From the NCBI GenBank assembly GCA_903909435.1, contig CAIVVT010000051.1, positions 52,910-116,909 of the forward strand: a stretch of DNA of 64,000 bases. Direction: 5' to 3'. The stretch's first letter is position 1. Every line of letters starts with the position of its first letter. Below the pieces are notes generated by a model that was given only the letters and a program-made list of their open reading frames with translations, searched no databases and was not told the DNA's origin. The DNA comes from an uncultured Acidobacteriia bacterium (GTDB taxonomy: Bacteria; Acidobacteriota; Terriglobia; Bryobacterales; Bryobacteraceae). Positions 23,105 to 32,091 of the stretch are shown piece by piece. Both the position numbers and the translations under genes were made by a program.

Positions 23105-23560
23105 TTACTGCGAGCGTCCGTCTTGAGTCGCCAGGGCAGCGAGCTGGTCAATGCATTCGGCGGCACCTTCCTTCACCCCGGCTTCGGCGTACAGCTCTTT
23201 CGCTTCCGCCCATAGGGCTTTAGCCCGTTCCAGCTCGCCGCAATCGCCTTCGAGCAGCGCCAGACCGCGAATGGCGTTCGCCAGATCGAGCGGCTGTGGT
23301 TGCGTGGGCCCGCGATAGATTGTGAGGGCTTCGTCGTAGCACTGCCGGGCCTGTTCAGCCTGTCCCGCACCCCGGTGAATATCGCCCAGGTGCCTGATGG
23401 TGTGCGCGAGTTTCAGCGAATCTCCCAAACTGCGGTAGAGGGCGGCCGCCTCCGCATAGTGCGCCAACGCGGCTGGAACGTTATTGAGTTGGCGCTCAAC
23501 GCGTCCAAGCGCCACAGCGGCATTTGCCAAGGCCAGAAGTTCTCCCGGTTCCAGTGCCAT
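23105..23560 (-). CDS. Tetratricopeptide-repeat protein
   Basis: A 151-residue, almost entirely helical protein built of about three to four TPRs: residues near 10-45 (A-A-V-A-L-G-R-V-E-R-Q-L-N-N ... A-L-A-H-Y-A-E-A-A-A-L-Y-R), 50-85 (L-A-H-T-I-R-H-L-G-D-I-H-R ... C-Y-D-E-A-L-T-I-Y-R) and 93-130 (A-N-A-I-R-G-L-A-L-L-E-G ... W-A-E-A-K-E-L-Y). TPRs mediate protein-protein contacts. There is no signal peptide, so it is probably cytoplasmic. Partner unknown; it may be co-transcribed with the hypothetical gene downstream. Confidence 0.78.
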   Translation of the reverse strand: MALEPGELLALANAAVALGRVERQLNNVPAALAHYAEAAALYRSLGDSLKLAHTIRHLGDIHRGAGQAEQARQCYDEALTIYRGPTQPQPLDLANAIRGLALLEGDCGELERAKALWAEAKELYAEAGVKEGAAECIDQLAALATQDGRSQ

Positions 23561-23774
23561 TCTGGTCGCAGGTTAGCACTCTGAGGACGTCAACCGGCTT
23601 GACGAGAACCGCGGGATTGCGGTCGTTGACCGGTGCGTTTGCGGTGAATCTCCGGTAAAACCTGCGGTAATTGCGGCGGCGCGGGCCGCGGTGCACGCAC
23701 TTCAGGGTTGTCTATGGCGACAAAAATGGTGCAGAATCAGAGAGTAATAAAACAAGGCCCGGACTATTTGTAAG

Positions 23775-24779
23775 ATGCCTGATATATCTTTGCGCCGATT
23801 TTTTGTGATTCTGCTGTTTCTGCCAGCGCTGCTGCTGGCCGGCCCGTCCCTGATCGTGAAGGACATGGCCACCGGAAACGTACTGCTGTCGGAGGACGCG
23901 GATGCGCGCCGCTACCCGGCCTCGCTGACCAAGGTGATGACGCTGTACTTGCTGTTTGATGCGCTGGATACGGGCAAGGTCACGCTGGAGCAGAAGTTCA
24001 GCGTGTCGGCCGAAGCGGCGGCACAACCGCCCACCAAAGTCGGTCTCCGGCCTGGCGCCAAAATCACAATCGAAGATTGCATTCAGGCTCTGATCATCCG
24101 TTCGGCCAACGACGTTGCCGTGGTTGTCGCGGAAGGGCTGGCCGGGAGCGAGTCCGCGTTTGCCGAGAGGATGACGGCAAAAGCGCAGCAGCTTGGAATG
24201 AACCAGACGGTATTCCGCAATGCCTCGGGCCTGCCGGACGACGGGCAATACACCACGGCCAACGACCTGATGATCCTGACCGACACATTGATCACCCGCT
24301 TCCCGGAACGCTACCACTACTTCGGCCTGGCTTCCTGCAAGGTGGCGGGCAAGTACCTGACCACGCACAACGGTTTCCTGGGCATGTACAAGGGTGCGGA
24401 CGGGCTGAAGACGGGATACACGCGCGAGGCGGGCTACAACCTGATCGCATCGGTCGAGCGGGGCGGCCACCGCCTGGTCGGCATCGAGCTGGGCGCCGGC
24501 AGCCGGCCTGCCCGTGACGCGCGAATGGTGCGGATGATGGATCAGGCTTTTGGCGAGTTAGGGATTCCGCGCGAGGTGGAGCGAGTGGAGCACGCGACCC
24601 ACGTCAAGCGGGGCAAACAGTCGCGCACGCTCGTTCCCGCGGGTGGCAGTCGCGAACAGCGCTCGTATGTCCGCCGGGGCAGTGGGCGCCGGCATGCGCG
24701 GGAAATGGCGGCCGCATCCACAAAATCGCATTCCACCCGGGGCAAGCACGCGAAGCAGCGGGGTCGGCAGCGGGCTTAA
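23775..24779 (+). CDS. D-alanyl-D-alanine carboxypeptidase (PBP5/6-like) with basic C-terminal tail
   Basis: A 334-residue exported serine D,D-carboxypeptidase (peptidase S11), which removes the terminal D-Ala of peptidoglycan stem peptides. A signal peptide covers residues 1-22. The active-site motifs are S50-L-T-K53, S110-A-N112 and K212-T-G214. The catalytic domain ends near residue 265; instead of the usual PBP5 C-terminal beta domain and amphipathic anchor there is a tail of about 65 residues very rich in Arg, Lys and Ser. This tail could bind anionic envelope polymers, an inference. The gene stands alone between divergent and convergent neighbours. Confidence 0.9.
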   Translation: MPDISLRRFFVILLFLPALLLAGPSLIVKDMATGNVLLSEDADARRYPASLTKVMTLYLLFDALDTGKVTLEQKFSVSAEAAAQPPTKVGLRPGAKITIEDCIQALIIRSANDVAVVVAEGLAGSESAFAERMTAKAQQLGMNQTVFRNASGLPDDGQYTTANDLMILTDTLITRFPERYHYFGLASCKVAGKYLTTHNGFLGMYKGADGLKTGYTREAGYNLIASVERGGHRLVGIELGAGSRPARDARMVRMMDQAFGELGIPREVERVEHATHVKRGKQSRTLVPAGGSREQRSYVRRGSGRRHAREMAAASTKSHSTRGKHAKQRGRQRA

Positions 24780-24826
24780 CGCGATCTGCCTGAAGCGGCT
24801 CCCCCGAGCCTGCCCGACCTACCCTT

Positions 24827-26509
24827 TTACTGCACAACTATGCCGCGCTCGGCCAGCAGAGTGCCGAGGCGCTGCTGCAGGTTCAGCAGGTCCCGGCGGT
24901 GTTGGATGATCTGGCTGACGAGGCCCGACTCGGCATTGGCCAGATCGGTTTGGCCCGACAGCAGGAAGAACACTGTAATCGCGCCGAGTTCGTAGCGCTT
25001 CTGATCCGCTTCCACGCGTTTCAGCGCAAAATCAACAGCAATCTTCGCGAGCTTGACGCCGTCGCGGCTGTTCTCCACCTGGGTGACGGCAGTGAGGACG
25101 TCCTGCCGAATCTGCTGCGCGGAGGAGCGCAGGTTCAGCGTGTTGATGCGCTTGGCCACGACTGCGTCGGCCAGGTTGGCAGCGGCGGCCCGGTCGCGCA
25201 GAGGCAACTGCAGCGAGAGGCTGAACTGCCAGGTTGGATAGCTGAAGCCAAACATCTGCCCGAAGGCGTCGGTGATGCCGCCGGGCACGGGCGGGAGCAG
25301 AATCGTGGTGCCGTCCGCGGCCGTCGTACTGGGGAAATACCGTCCGCCGTTGCCGGTTGTCGAATACGCGGCGTTCAGGTTCAACAGCGGCCTCAACCCT
25401 TCGACCGCGTTCCTGATTTGAAGGTCGTTCACTTCAATCCCCGTCTGAATGTTCTTCAGATCGGGACGCGTGGCGAGCGCCTGCTTGACCAGCGCCTCGC
25501 GGTCGATGGGGTTCTCGTCCACTTGCGGCGAGACCTGCTCGGTCAGTTCGATGGGAAGTTCCCGGAGGGTAGGATCGAGATCGACCCCGAGTTGCCGGCG
25601 CAGCACGTCCTCGGTTTGCCGCACCTGATACTCCACCTGCGCGACGCTGAGTTTCGCGCCCGCGTACTGCTGTTCAGGCTGGAAGATCTCCAGTGGCGAG
25701 GTCGCCCCGACTTCCACTTCCTGGCGTGACCGCTTGAGCGCCTTCTCCGCGAGATCGAGCGCCTGCCGCTGGACCTTCAACCGCTCGCGCGCGCTGATGA
25801 CGTCCCAATAGGCATTCTCCGCGTTGGCGACGAAGCCGAGCAGCGAGTTCTGGAAGGACAGGTTCGCGGCAACGCGCTGCCTGCGGGCGATCGTTATGGG
25901 CAGCTTCGTAATGTAGGTACCGCGGCCGCGCAGCAGGGGCTGCGAAAAGCCGAAGTTCAGCGTAGTCGAATAGGCCGGGTTGTAGAAGTAATACGAGCTG
26001 TTGGTGGACGTCTTTTGCGTGGACAGCCCGGCCGAGACCTGCGTCCCGGTGGGCAGCACTTCGCTGACGTTCAGGCTGAAGGGCTGGGAGAGGGTGGAGA
26101 CCACACTCGCGCCCTGCAACTGGTTGGTCGCCGCCGACTTCGAGCGCGTGGCGGAGAAATTGCTGCTGAGCAGCGGGTCAAACACGGCAAACGCCCGCTG
26201 GATGGAGTTTTTCGAATACTCCAACTGAACGCGCTGGATCTCCACGTCGGTGTTGTTCAACATGACCAGATCGAGGTAATTGCGCAGCGACAGCGTCAGC
26301 TTGCCGTTCACGACGTAGTCCTTGAGCTTGATCGGGTCGCGCAGGTTCACCTGCACGTCGCGATAGACGAACGTCTTGCGCATCCACGCTCCCGAGCCTA
26401 CCCAGGGGGCGTTCGAATCTGTCTGCTGTCCGGAAACCGAACTCGTCTGCTGTGCGCCCGCCAGGAGCGCGCCAAACAGGATGAATGCCAGGCATCGAAT
26501 CGAAAACAT
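24827..26509 (-). CDS. TolC-family outer-membrane efflux protein
   Basis: A 560-residue outer-membrane factor with a signal peptide from the ATG at 26509 (M-F-S-I-R-C-L-A-F-I-L-F-G-A-L-L-A). Two long helical OEP repeats are visible, with typical N-A-Y-W-D-V-I-S-A-R-E-R-L and Q-V-E-N-S-R-D-G-V-K-L-A stretches and A-x-R-P-D-L-K (T-R-P-D-L). It forms the outer-membrane channel of a tripartite exporter. It is the last gene of the five-gene export operon, 58 nt after the permease stop; AAGGCAA precedes the start. The frame extends further upstream without homologous features. Confidence 0.9.
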   Translation of the reverse strand: MFSIRCLAFILFGALLAGAQQTSSVSGQQTDSNAPWVGSGAWMRKTFVYRDVQVNLRDPIKLKDYVVNGKLTLSLRNYLDLVMLNNTDVEIQRVQLEYSKNSIQRAFAVFDPLLSSNFSATRSKSAATNQLQGASVVSTLSQPFSLNVSEVLPTGTQVSAGLSTQKTSTNSSYYFYNPAYSTTLNFGFSQPLLRGRGTYITKLPITIARRQRVAANLSFQNSLLGFVANAENAYWDVISARERLKVQRQALDLAEKALKRSRQEVEVGATSPLEIFQPEQQYAGAKLSVAQVEYQVRQTEDVLRRQLGVDLDPTLRELPIELTEQVSPQVDENPIDREALVKQALATRPDLKNIQTGIEVNDLQIRNAVEGLRPLLNLNAAYSTTGNGGRYFPSTTAADGTTILLPPVPGGITDAFGQMFGFSYPTWQFSLSLQLPLRDRAAAANLADAVVAKRINTLNLRSSAQQIRQDVLTAVTQVENSRDGVKLAKIAVDFALKRVEADQKRYELGAITVFFLLSGQTDLANAESGLVSQIIQHRRDLLNLQQRLGTLLAERGIVVQ

Positions 26510-26567
26510 GAAATTGCCTTTTGCTGCGCGGAGGATCAGGGAATTGTGGAAAGCGGCGCCGGCCGGA

Positions 26568-27875
26568 CTACTCATAGCGGAGGGCCTCGATCGGGTCGAT
26601 ATTCGCGGCTTTGAATGCGGGATAAATCCCAAACAGGATACCGACCGCCGCCGACACACCAAACGCCACGACGACCGAGCCGATGGTGATGATGGTCTTC
26701 CAATCCGCCGCCAGTGCGATACACCACGACAGGAAGAAACCGAAGGCAATGCCGAGCAGTCCGCCGGTAATGGATATGAGCATGGACTCCGTGAGGAACT
26801 GGCGTACGATGTCGCCTTTGCGCGCGCCCAACGCCCTGCGGATGCCGATCTCGCGCGTTCGCTCCATCACGGTTGCGAGCACGATGTTCATGATGCCGAT
26901 ACCGCCGACCAGCAGCGAGATCGCCGCGATGGCCACCATGACGTAGGTGAAGATGGTCTGGGTCCGCTTCTGCTGGGCCAGCAGGGCCGCCGGGATGGTG
27001 ACCGTAAAGTCCTCCGCCTTGCGGTGCGTGGAACTGAGAATGGCCGTGACGACCTTGGCCGCGGCGACGCTGTCCACCCCGGTCTTCAGCCGGATGTCCA
27101 CGCCGTCGAGTTCGTCTTTCAGGTCGCTGCTCGAATCCCAGAAGCGATACTGAAACGTGTTCAGCGGGATGAAGATGGCGTTGTTCCGGTCGATGGCGCG
27201 CGCTCCCGCCGCCCCTCCCTCGCTGACCTGCTCGCCCAGCACGCCGATCACGCGGAGCCAGGTGTCGTTCACCTTCACGTACTTGCCCACCGCCCCGGTG
27301 TAGCCGATCAGATTTACCTTGGCATTGCCGCCCAGGACGCAAACCGCGGAACTCGCGTCGTCGTCGGCGTCGCTGATGAAGCGGCCCTCATCGACGCGCA
27401 GATTGTGGATGAGTTCATAGGAGGCGCGCACGCCGAACAGTTCGGGGATCGAACCCGCGGGCTTCGGCAGGACGCTGCCCGGATGCAATACGCGGCGGGG
27501 CGACAGCACCTCGACGCCTTCCACGTTCGATTCGAGCACTCGCACGTCGCGCCGCGTCAGGCCGGGAGAGATACGCCGGCGCTGCTGGATCTCTTCCTGG
27601 CTGGTCATCGGGATGGACTCGACCAGGATGTTGCGCACGCCCAGGCGCTCGATGAACTGCAGTGACTGCTCCCGCGCACCGGCGCCGATGGCCAGCATCC
27701 CGATGACGGAACCGACGCCGAAGACGATACCCAGCGCGGTCAGGAAAGTGCGGGTCTTCTGGGCGCGGAGATTCCCGAACGCCTCCAGCAGGTCGCTCCA
27801 CAAGCCGCGCGTTGCGTTCCGGCTCGTGATGGGGGGCATCAGGTTGCCGGAATGAGGTCCAGCTTGCTCGATCAT
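26568..27875 (-). CDS. MacB-like ABC transporter permease (FtsX superfamily), no fused ATPase
   Basis: A 435-residue permease with one N-terminal membrane span (A-L-G-I-V-F-G-V-G-S-V-I-G-M), a periplasmic MacB-PCD domain of about 220 residues and a C-terminal FtsX block of three spans, including the conserved R-R-A-L-G-A-R-K-G-D-I motif. In MacB the same protein carries the ATP-binding domain; here it is absent, so a separate ATPase encoded elsewhere is needed. The start overlaps the upstream adaptor stop by 4 nt. With the adaptors and TolC it should move a substrate from the periplasm to the outside. Confidence 0.88.
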   Translation of the reverse strand: MIEQAGPHSGNLMPPITSRNATRGLWSDLLEAFGNLRAQKTRTFLTALGIVFGVGSVIGMLAIGAGAREQSLQFIERLGVRNILVESIPMTSQEEIQQRRRISPGLTRRDVRVLESNVEGVEVLSPRRVLHPGSVLPKPAGSIPELFGVRASYELIHNLRVDEGRFISDADDDASSAVCVLGGNAKVNLIGYTGAVGKYVKVNDTWLRVIGVLGEQVSEGGAAGARAIDRNNAIFIPLNTFQYRFWDSSSDLKDELDGVDIRLKTGVDSVAAAKVVTAILSSTHRKAEDFTVTIPAALLAQQKRTQTIFTYVMVAIAAISLLVGGIGIMNIVLATVMERTREIGIRRALGARKGDIVRQFLTESMLISITGGLLGIAFGFFLSWCIALAADWKTIITIGSVVVAFGVSAAVGILFGIYPAFKAANIDPIEALRYE

Positions 27876-29167
27876 TTCGCCACCGCCTTGGTCGGGCTGC
27901 CTGCTTCGTTCTTCTTGCCTGGGTCGCTGGTTTCGTCGGGGCTGGCGAGCGACACCTCGTCGTTTTCCTTCAGGCCGGTCAACACGACCTTGCTCTCGCT
28001 GCGCCGGACCAGCTTCACATCGTGGGCCGTGAAACCCCGGCCGCTCTTGACGTAGACGAAGGTCCGGCTGTCGCTCTCAAAAAGTGCCTGCGCCGGGAGC
28101 CACAGAGCGTTCTTCAGCGTCTCCATCGTGATGACGATGCGGGTGCTCATGCCCGGCCGCAGTTCCGGCGCGGCGTCATCCAGGCTCAGCTTGCATTCAA
28201 AGCGGCGCTCCCAGGGCGATCCAGTCGTCCCGCCGAGGTCTTTGATATGGCCGTGAAACGTCTTGCCGGGTAGGGCCACGACGCGAATCTCGGCGCTTTG
28301 CCCGACGGACAAATGGCCGCGGTCGGACTCCGCGATCTGGGCCGACACTTCCCAGTGATCCAGGTCCGGGATCTGCGCCACCGCCATGCCGGGACGGGCC
28401 TGGTCGCCGATCTGGAACAGCGGCAGGGTCATGCCGGACCACATCATGTTCTGATTCGTGTTGCGCTCGACGTTGATGTAGCCGCTAGCCGGAGCCTTGA
28501 CGTTCATCATGTCGATGTTGCGTTTCGCGGTGTCGGCGAGCATCTTGGCCTTGTCGCGCGCCGCGGTCTGGATGGCGATGCTGCCCTTGGCGCTGGCCTT
28601 GCGCGCGGGATAGTCGAGTTCGAGCTTCGCAAGGCGGTCGCGAGCGCCTTCCAGCGCCAGGTCGTTCTGGCGAGCGACGATGGCCGCCAGCAGGGGATTG
28701 CGCCGGGCTTCCAACTCCGCGTCGCGCAGGTCGCCGCGCGCCTTGATCAACTCGTAGTTGAGTTCTTCCTCTTTGGCGGCGGCCTCGGCCTCGGCCTGCA
28801 CAACCTGCTGCTCGGTCTCCGCCACATCCGCCTCGGCTTCGCGCAGCTTGAACGTCTCGTCGGTGGAGTCGAAGCGCAGCACGATGTCATCTTTCTTGAC
28901 CAGTTCGCCGGACTGCGCCAATTCGGTGATCACCAGCGACTGGCTACCCGTCATGGGGGCGGTCACCATCTTGGAATTGCCGCCCTGCAGCGCACCATTG
29001 GCGTTGACAGTAAACGTCACGTTGCCCCGTCGGACCCGGGTTGAAGGCGTGACGGCCGAGGCATCGGGCGTCGTCAGGCGGGTGTACAAGCGGGGCGAGT
29101 ACAGCGCGCCGGCCACGATGCCGGACGCGAGCACCACGAAGAGAACAGCCTTCCACGGACGGCTCAT
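27872..29167 (-). CDS. HlyD/MacA-type periplasmic adaptor (third of three)
   Basis: A 431-residue membrane-fusion protein: one N-terminal anchor (residues 5-22), a beta-barrel/lipoyl region near 50-90, a long alpha hairpin (about 95-200, E-A-D-V-A-E-T-E-Q-Q-V-V-Q-A-E-A-E-A), the second lipoyl half (M-N-V-K-A-P-A-S-G-Y-I) and a C-terminal barrel with R-P-G-M-S-T-R-I-V. It bridges the inner-membrane permease and TolC. It overlaps both the preceding adaptor gene and the following permease gene by 4 nt (ATGA). Confidence 0.88.
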   Translation of the reverse strand: MSRPWKAVLFVVLASGIVAGALYSPRLYTRLTTPDASAVTPSTRVRRGNVTFTVNANGALQGGNSKMVTAPMTGSQSLVITELAQSGELVKKDDIVLRFDSTDETFKLREAEADVAETEQQVVQAEAEAAAKEEELNYELIKARGDLRDAELEARRNPLLAAIVARQNDLALEGARDRLAKLELDYPARKASAKGSIAIQTAARDKAKMLADTAKRNIDMMNVKAPASGYINVERNTNQNMMWSGMTLPLFQIGDQARPGMAVAQIPDLDHWEVSAQIAESDRGHLSVGQSAEIRVVALPGKTFHGHIKDLGGTTGSPWERRFECKLSLDDAAPELRPGMSTRIVITMETLKNALWLPAQALFESDSRTFVYVKSGRGFTAHDVKLVRRSESKVVLTGLKENDEVSLASPDETSDPGKKNEAGSPTKAVAK

Positions 29168-30471
29168 CGCGCTTTCACCTCGAAACCCTTCGATTCGCTG
29201 TTCTTCTTCTTTTCCATGCTCAACGTGTCCACCAGCGCGACCTGCGTACCGGCCTCCACGCCAGAGATGGCCACCTCGTCGGGATTGCGCGCCAGCACTT
29301 CCACGCGCACGCTGCGCAGTCCCTCCCTGGCGGGAACCAGCACCACGGGCCGCCCGTCGTGGGCGAACACGGCCTTGGCCGGAACACTGATCACGTTCTT
29401 CAGCCGGTCCACGATCACGTCCATGCGCCCGTTCATGGCCGGTCGCAAGCGGTCATCGGCCGCACCGAGCGACCCGAAAGCGCGGAAGCTGCGCGAGGGC
29501 GGCCATTCGAAGGTCTGCTCGGTGAGCGGGGAAATCGCCACCAGCTTGCCCTGAAAGGGCTTTTCCGGGAAGGGGTCCAGAATCACGCGCACGTCTTCGC
29601 CCAATTGCATCTTGCCGCGATCGATCTCTTCGACCTTGCCTTTGAGGCGTAGGCTTCCGAGGTCGGGGATCTCGGCGATGGCGCTGCCCGGCCAAAGGTT
29701 GTCGCCTACCTTGAACGGCTTGGCGTTCATCCAGCCCTGCGAGAAGTTCATCAGGTAACTGACCACGCCGGCCGCGGGAGCGTGCACCTCCATGCTGGCC
29801 AGCCGCTCGCGCGTGATGTCCACCAACTGTTTGGCTTTGTCGCGCTGGCTTTGCAGCGAGCCGACCTTGGAGCGGTTGGAGGCAGCGTTCAGCTCCATGG
29901 TGGCCTGTTGCACGCGGACTTTTTCCTGAGCCAATCCGAGGTCGATGCGATTCTCCTGCGCCTGAATGTCGCTGACGATGTCCTGCTTCAAGGACTCGAG
30001 ACGCGCCTTCTCGGCGGCCTGCTTCTGCGTGGCCAGGTCCAGCTTGTCCTGCTCCGTCGTCATCTTGCCGTCGGCGATGGCCTGATCGAGGGTCGCCTGG
30101 GCTTGCGCGAGCGAAGCTAGCTGCTCTTTCAATTGGCGTTCCGCGCCGCTGGCGTCGAAACGCACAACAGGGTCGCCCTTCCTGACGGCGGAACCTTGCG
30201 GGGCCAGCCAAACGATCTGCAGGTTGGGGACATTCACGGGCGCATTGATGCGTGCCGTACTGTCCGCGGTCAGCTCACCGCGGCAGCTCACGATGACCAG
30301 AAACTCGCCTCGGCGCGCGGTCGCCGTGGGAACGTTGGTCGTGGGCGACGCCGCCTTGGACCGCGAGTGCATGAAGGCCAGCGTGATCGCGAGGACCAGC
30401 AACAACCCTCCGGCGAACCAGCGTTTGCCGAACGGGAACCGGTGGATGGCGGATTCCAGAGTGGAGTTCAT
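29164..30471 (-). CDS. HlyD/MacA-type periplasmic adaptor (second of three)
   Basis: A 435-residue adaptor with an N-terminal anchor (F-A-G-G-L-L-L-V-L-A-I-T-L-A), a lipoyl-like half (R-I-N-A-P-V-N-V-P), a coiled hairpin (about 115-235, S-L-A-Q-A-Q-A-T-L-D-Q-A-I-A-D) and V-H-A-P-A-A-G-V-V as the second lipoyl half. Its barrel contains R-P-A-M-N-G-R-M-D-V. It is clearly paralogous to the adaptor downstream but not close in sequence. The 4-nt overlaps on both sides imply co-translation in equal amounts. Confidence 0.88.
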   Translation of the reverse strand: MNSTLESAIHRFPFGKRWFAGGLLLVLAITLAFMHSRSKAASPTTNVPTATARRGEFLVIVSCRGELTADSTARINAPVNVPNLQIVWLAPQGSAVRKGDPVVRFDASGAERQLKEQLASLAQAQATLDQAIADGKMTTEQDKLDLATQKQAAEKARLESLKQDIVSDIQAQENRIDLGLAQEKVRVQQATMELNAASNRSKVGSLQSQRDKAKQLVDITRERLASMEVHAPAAGVVSYLMNFSQGWMNAKPFKVGDNLWPGSAIAEIPDLGSLRLKGKVEEIDRGKMQLGEDVRVILDPFPEKPFQGKLVAISPLTEQTFEWPPSRSFRAFGSLGAADDRLRPAMNGRMDVIVDRLKNVISVPAKAVFAHDGRPVVLVPAREGLRSVRVEVLARNPDEVAISGVEAGTQVALVDTLSMEKKKNSESKGFEVKAR

Positions 30472-31580
30472 TGTGCGGCTCCCGCTTTTGGACCGGCGCC
30501 GCTGGCGGTTTGCGCCAGGGCTGCGGTTGCGTCAATTTCCAGGGCCGCCGAAAGGTCGGGCAGCAGGCGGGGATCCTCCTGCTCGATGCGGAACACCGCC
30601 ACGAAGGAGCGCACCGGCGAGTCCATGCCTCCGGTCGCCACGGGACTCGCGAATTCCAGGTCGGCGTCGAAGGTCGCACCCGGGTAGGCATCCAGGTAGA
30701 GCTTGGCTTTCACGTGTTTACCCAACCAGGAGGCATCCGATTCGTTCACCGTGGCCTCCACCACCATGCGCGTCGGGTTGAAAATGCGCAGCAGCGGGAC
30801 GCCGGGCCACACCTGATCGCCTTCCCGGGACGGGCCCATGGACCCGCTATGCCAGGTGTTTTCGAGCGACACCATGCCGTCCTGCGGAGCCTTGATCTGC
30901 AGTTTATCCAGGTTGTTTTGCGTGCGCTCCAGAGTTACGCGTTGCCGCTCCAGCTTGAGTTCCAGAATCCGCACCGTGGCTTTGCCCGCATTCTTACGGA
31001 GTTCGTCGGATTTTTTCAGGCTGGCGACCCGGAGCCTCGCATTGGGCGCGCGGGATTCGTTCTTAAGCCTGTCGATCTCGCTCAATACAGGCCCCTTTTT
31101 CAGCTCCAGGAGCGCTTTTTCGAGGTCGGCCTCAGCCTCCTTGATCTGGGCCGCACGCTTGGCGTCGTCGCTGCGCACCTGCGCTTTCTGCTGGTCCAAT
31201 TGATGACCCAGGTCGCTCAGCTTCGCTTTGGCATCGCGTTCGTCGTCGAGCAGCGACACGCGGTCGAACTCGATCAGAATGTCGCCTTTTGAGACCTTGG
31301 AGCCGTTGGGAATCACGCGGGTCAGGGTGAAGCGGACGCCCGAGCCGCTGATCTGAGGAACACGGACCATTTTCCATTCCAATGCGCGAATCAGCCCAGT
31401 GGCCCGCACGATGCGGTGGCCATTGACGGGCGAAACAAAGGACGTGGTCTGCGCGGGGGGCGGTGCCGGTTTCGACTGGGCCTCTGGTTGGACTGGCGCC
31501 TTGGAGCAACTCGTCAGGACGGACCCGAACGCAAACAGCAACCCCAACCAGAGCCGGGAACCGAATCTATGAGAAGACAT
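30468..31580 (-). CDS. Lipoprotein HlyD-type adaptor (first of three)
   Basis: A 370-residue adaptor starting at the ATG at 31580. The N-terminus ends in a lipobox (S-V-L-T-S-C), so unlike its two paralogues it is anchored as a lipoprotein. A proline-rich linker follows, then the lipoyl/hairpin layout (E-F-D-R-V-S-L-L-D-D-E-R-D-A-K; I-K-A-P-Q-D-G-M-V). It is the first gene of the five-gene operon and its stop overlaps the next start by 4 nt. The frame is open up to 31646 but without a better start. Confidence 0.85.
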   Translation of the reverse strand: MSSHRFGSRLWLGLLFAFGSVLTSCSKAPVQPEAQSKPAPPPAQTTSFVSPVNGHRIVRATGLIRALEWKMVRVPQISGSGVRFTLTRVIPNGSKVSKGDILIEFDRVSLLDDERDAKAKLSDLGHQLDQQKAQVRSDDAKRAAQIKEAEADLEKALLELKKGPVLSEIDRLKNESRAPNARLRVASLKKSDELRKNAGKATVRILELKLERQRVTLERTQNNLDKLQIKAPQDGMVSLENTWHSGSMGPSREGDQVWPGVPLLRIFNPTRMVVEATVNESDASWLGKHVKAKLYLDAYPGATFDADLEFASPVATGGMDSPVRSFVAVFRIEQEDPRLLPDLSAALEIDATAALAQTASGAGPKAGAAQ

Positions 31581-32091
31581 GGAATGTGAAGCCTCTATAA
31601 CCTCGCCTGGGTGCACCCGGCTTCTGCCAAGACCGTCAAAGGACATGAAGAGTATTAGACGCCCGTAAACCCGAAACCGTGCTGGTGCGAACGTGAGTTT
31701 TCAACAAGTTGTTGCTATTCCGGCCAAAATACCTGAAGTTTTGAATTCGCCTGGAGCTTGCGTCTCTTAATTCGCGCGCGTTCGATTGTTCGCGGCCTTC
31801 ACTGAACGGTCCTGCGTCCTGTTTCAGTGTCTCAGACTCGCAGGGTTCATTCGCCTTTGCGCCGCAGCCACCCAGCCAGTCCGACGGTCGCAGAATCAGC
31901 CAGATAGCCCTTCCTATGAATCCTCCCAAAGCCAGGTGCCTACTGCGGTGTTCCACGGGACTTTGTTACGCAGGTGAGCGGATGTTCATCTTTCGAGGAC
32001 CTGCACCGGCGTACAGGCCGGCACGCTGAGGTGGATGCGGCGTATGATGTGCCTTGCCCCGGTGTCAGCCGGGCAGGGAGGGGAACCGGGG
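31581..32091. other. Divergent intergenic region (about 510 bp), no gene recognised
   Basis: The region separates the minus-strand export operon from the plus-strand symporter. Frames such as 31636-31956 (-) and 31786-31977 (+) have no family features, start without ribosome-binding sites and show no consistent coding bias. It must hold the promoters for both directions; I cannot place them with confidence. A ribosome-binding site GGGAGGGG lies at 32075-32082. Confidence 0.5.

Noticed and set aside
31636..31956. 106-codon minus-strand frame in the large intergenic region
   Set aside because: No ribosome-binding site, no family, and atypical composition compared with neighbouring genes.
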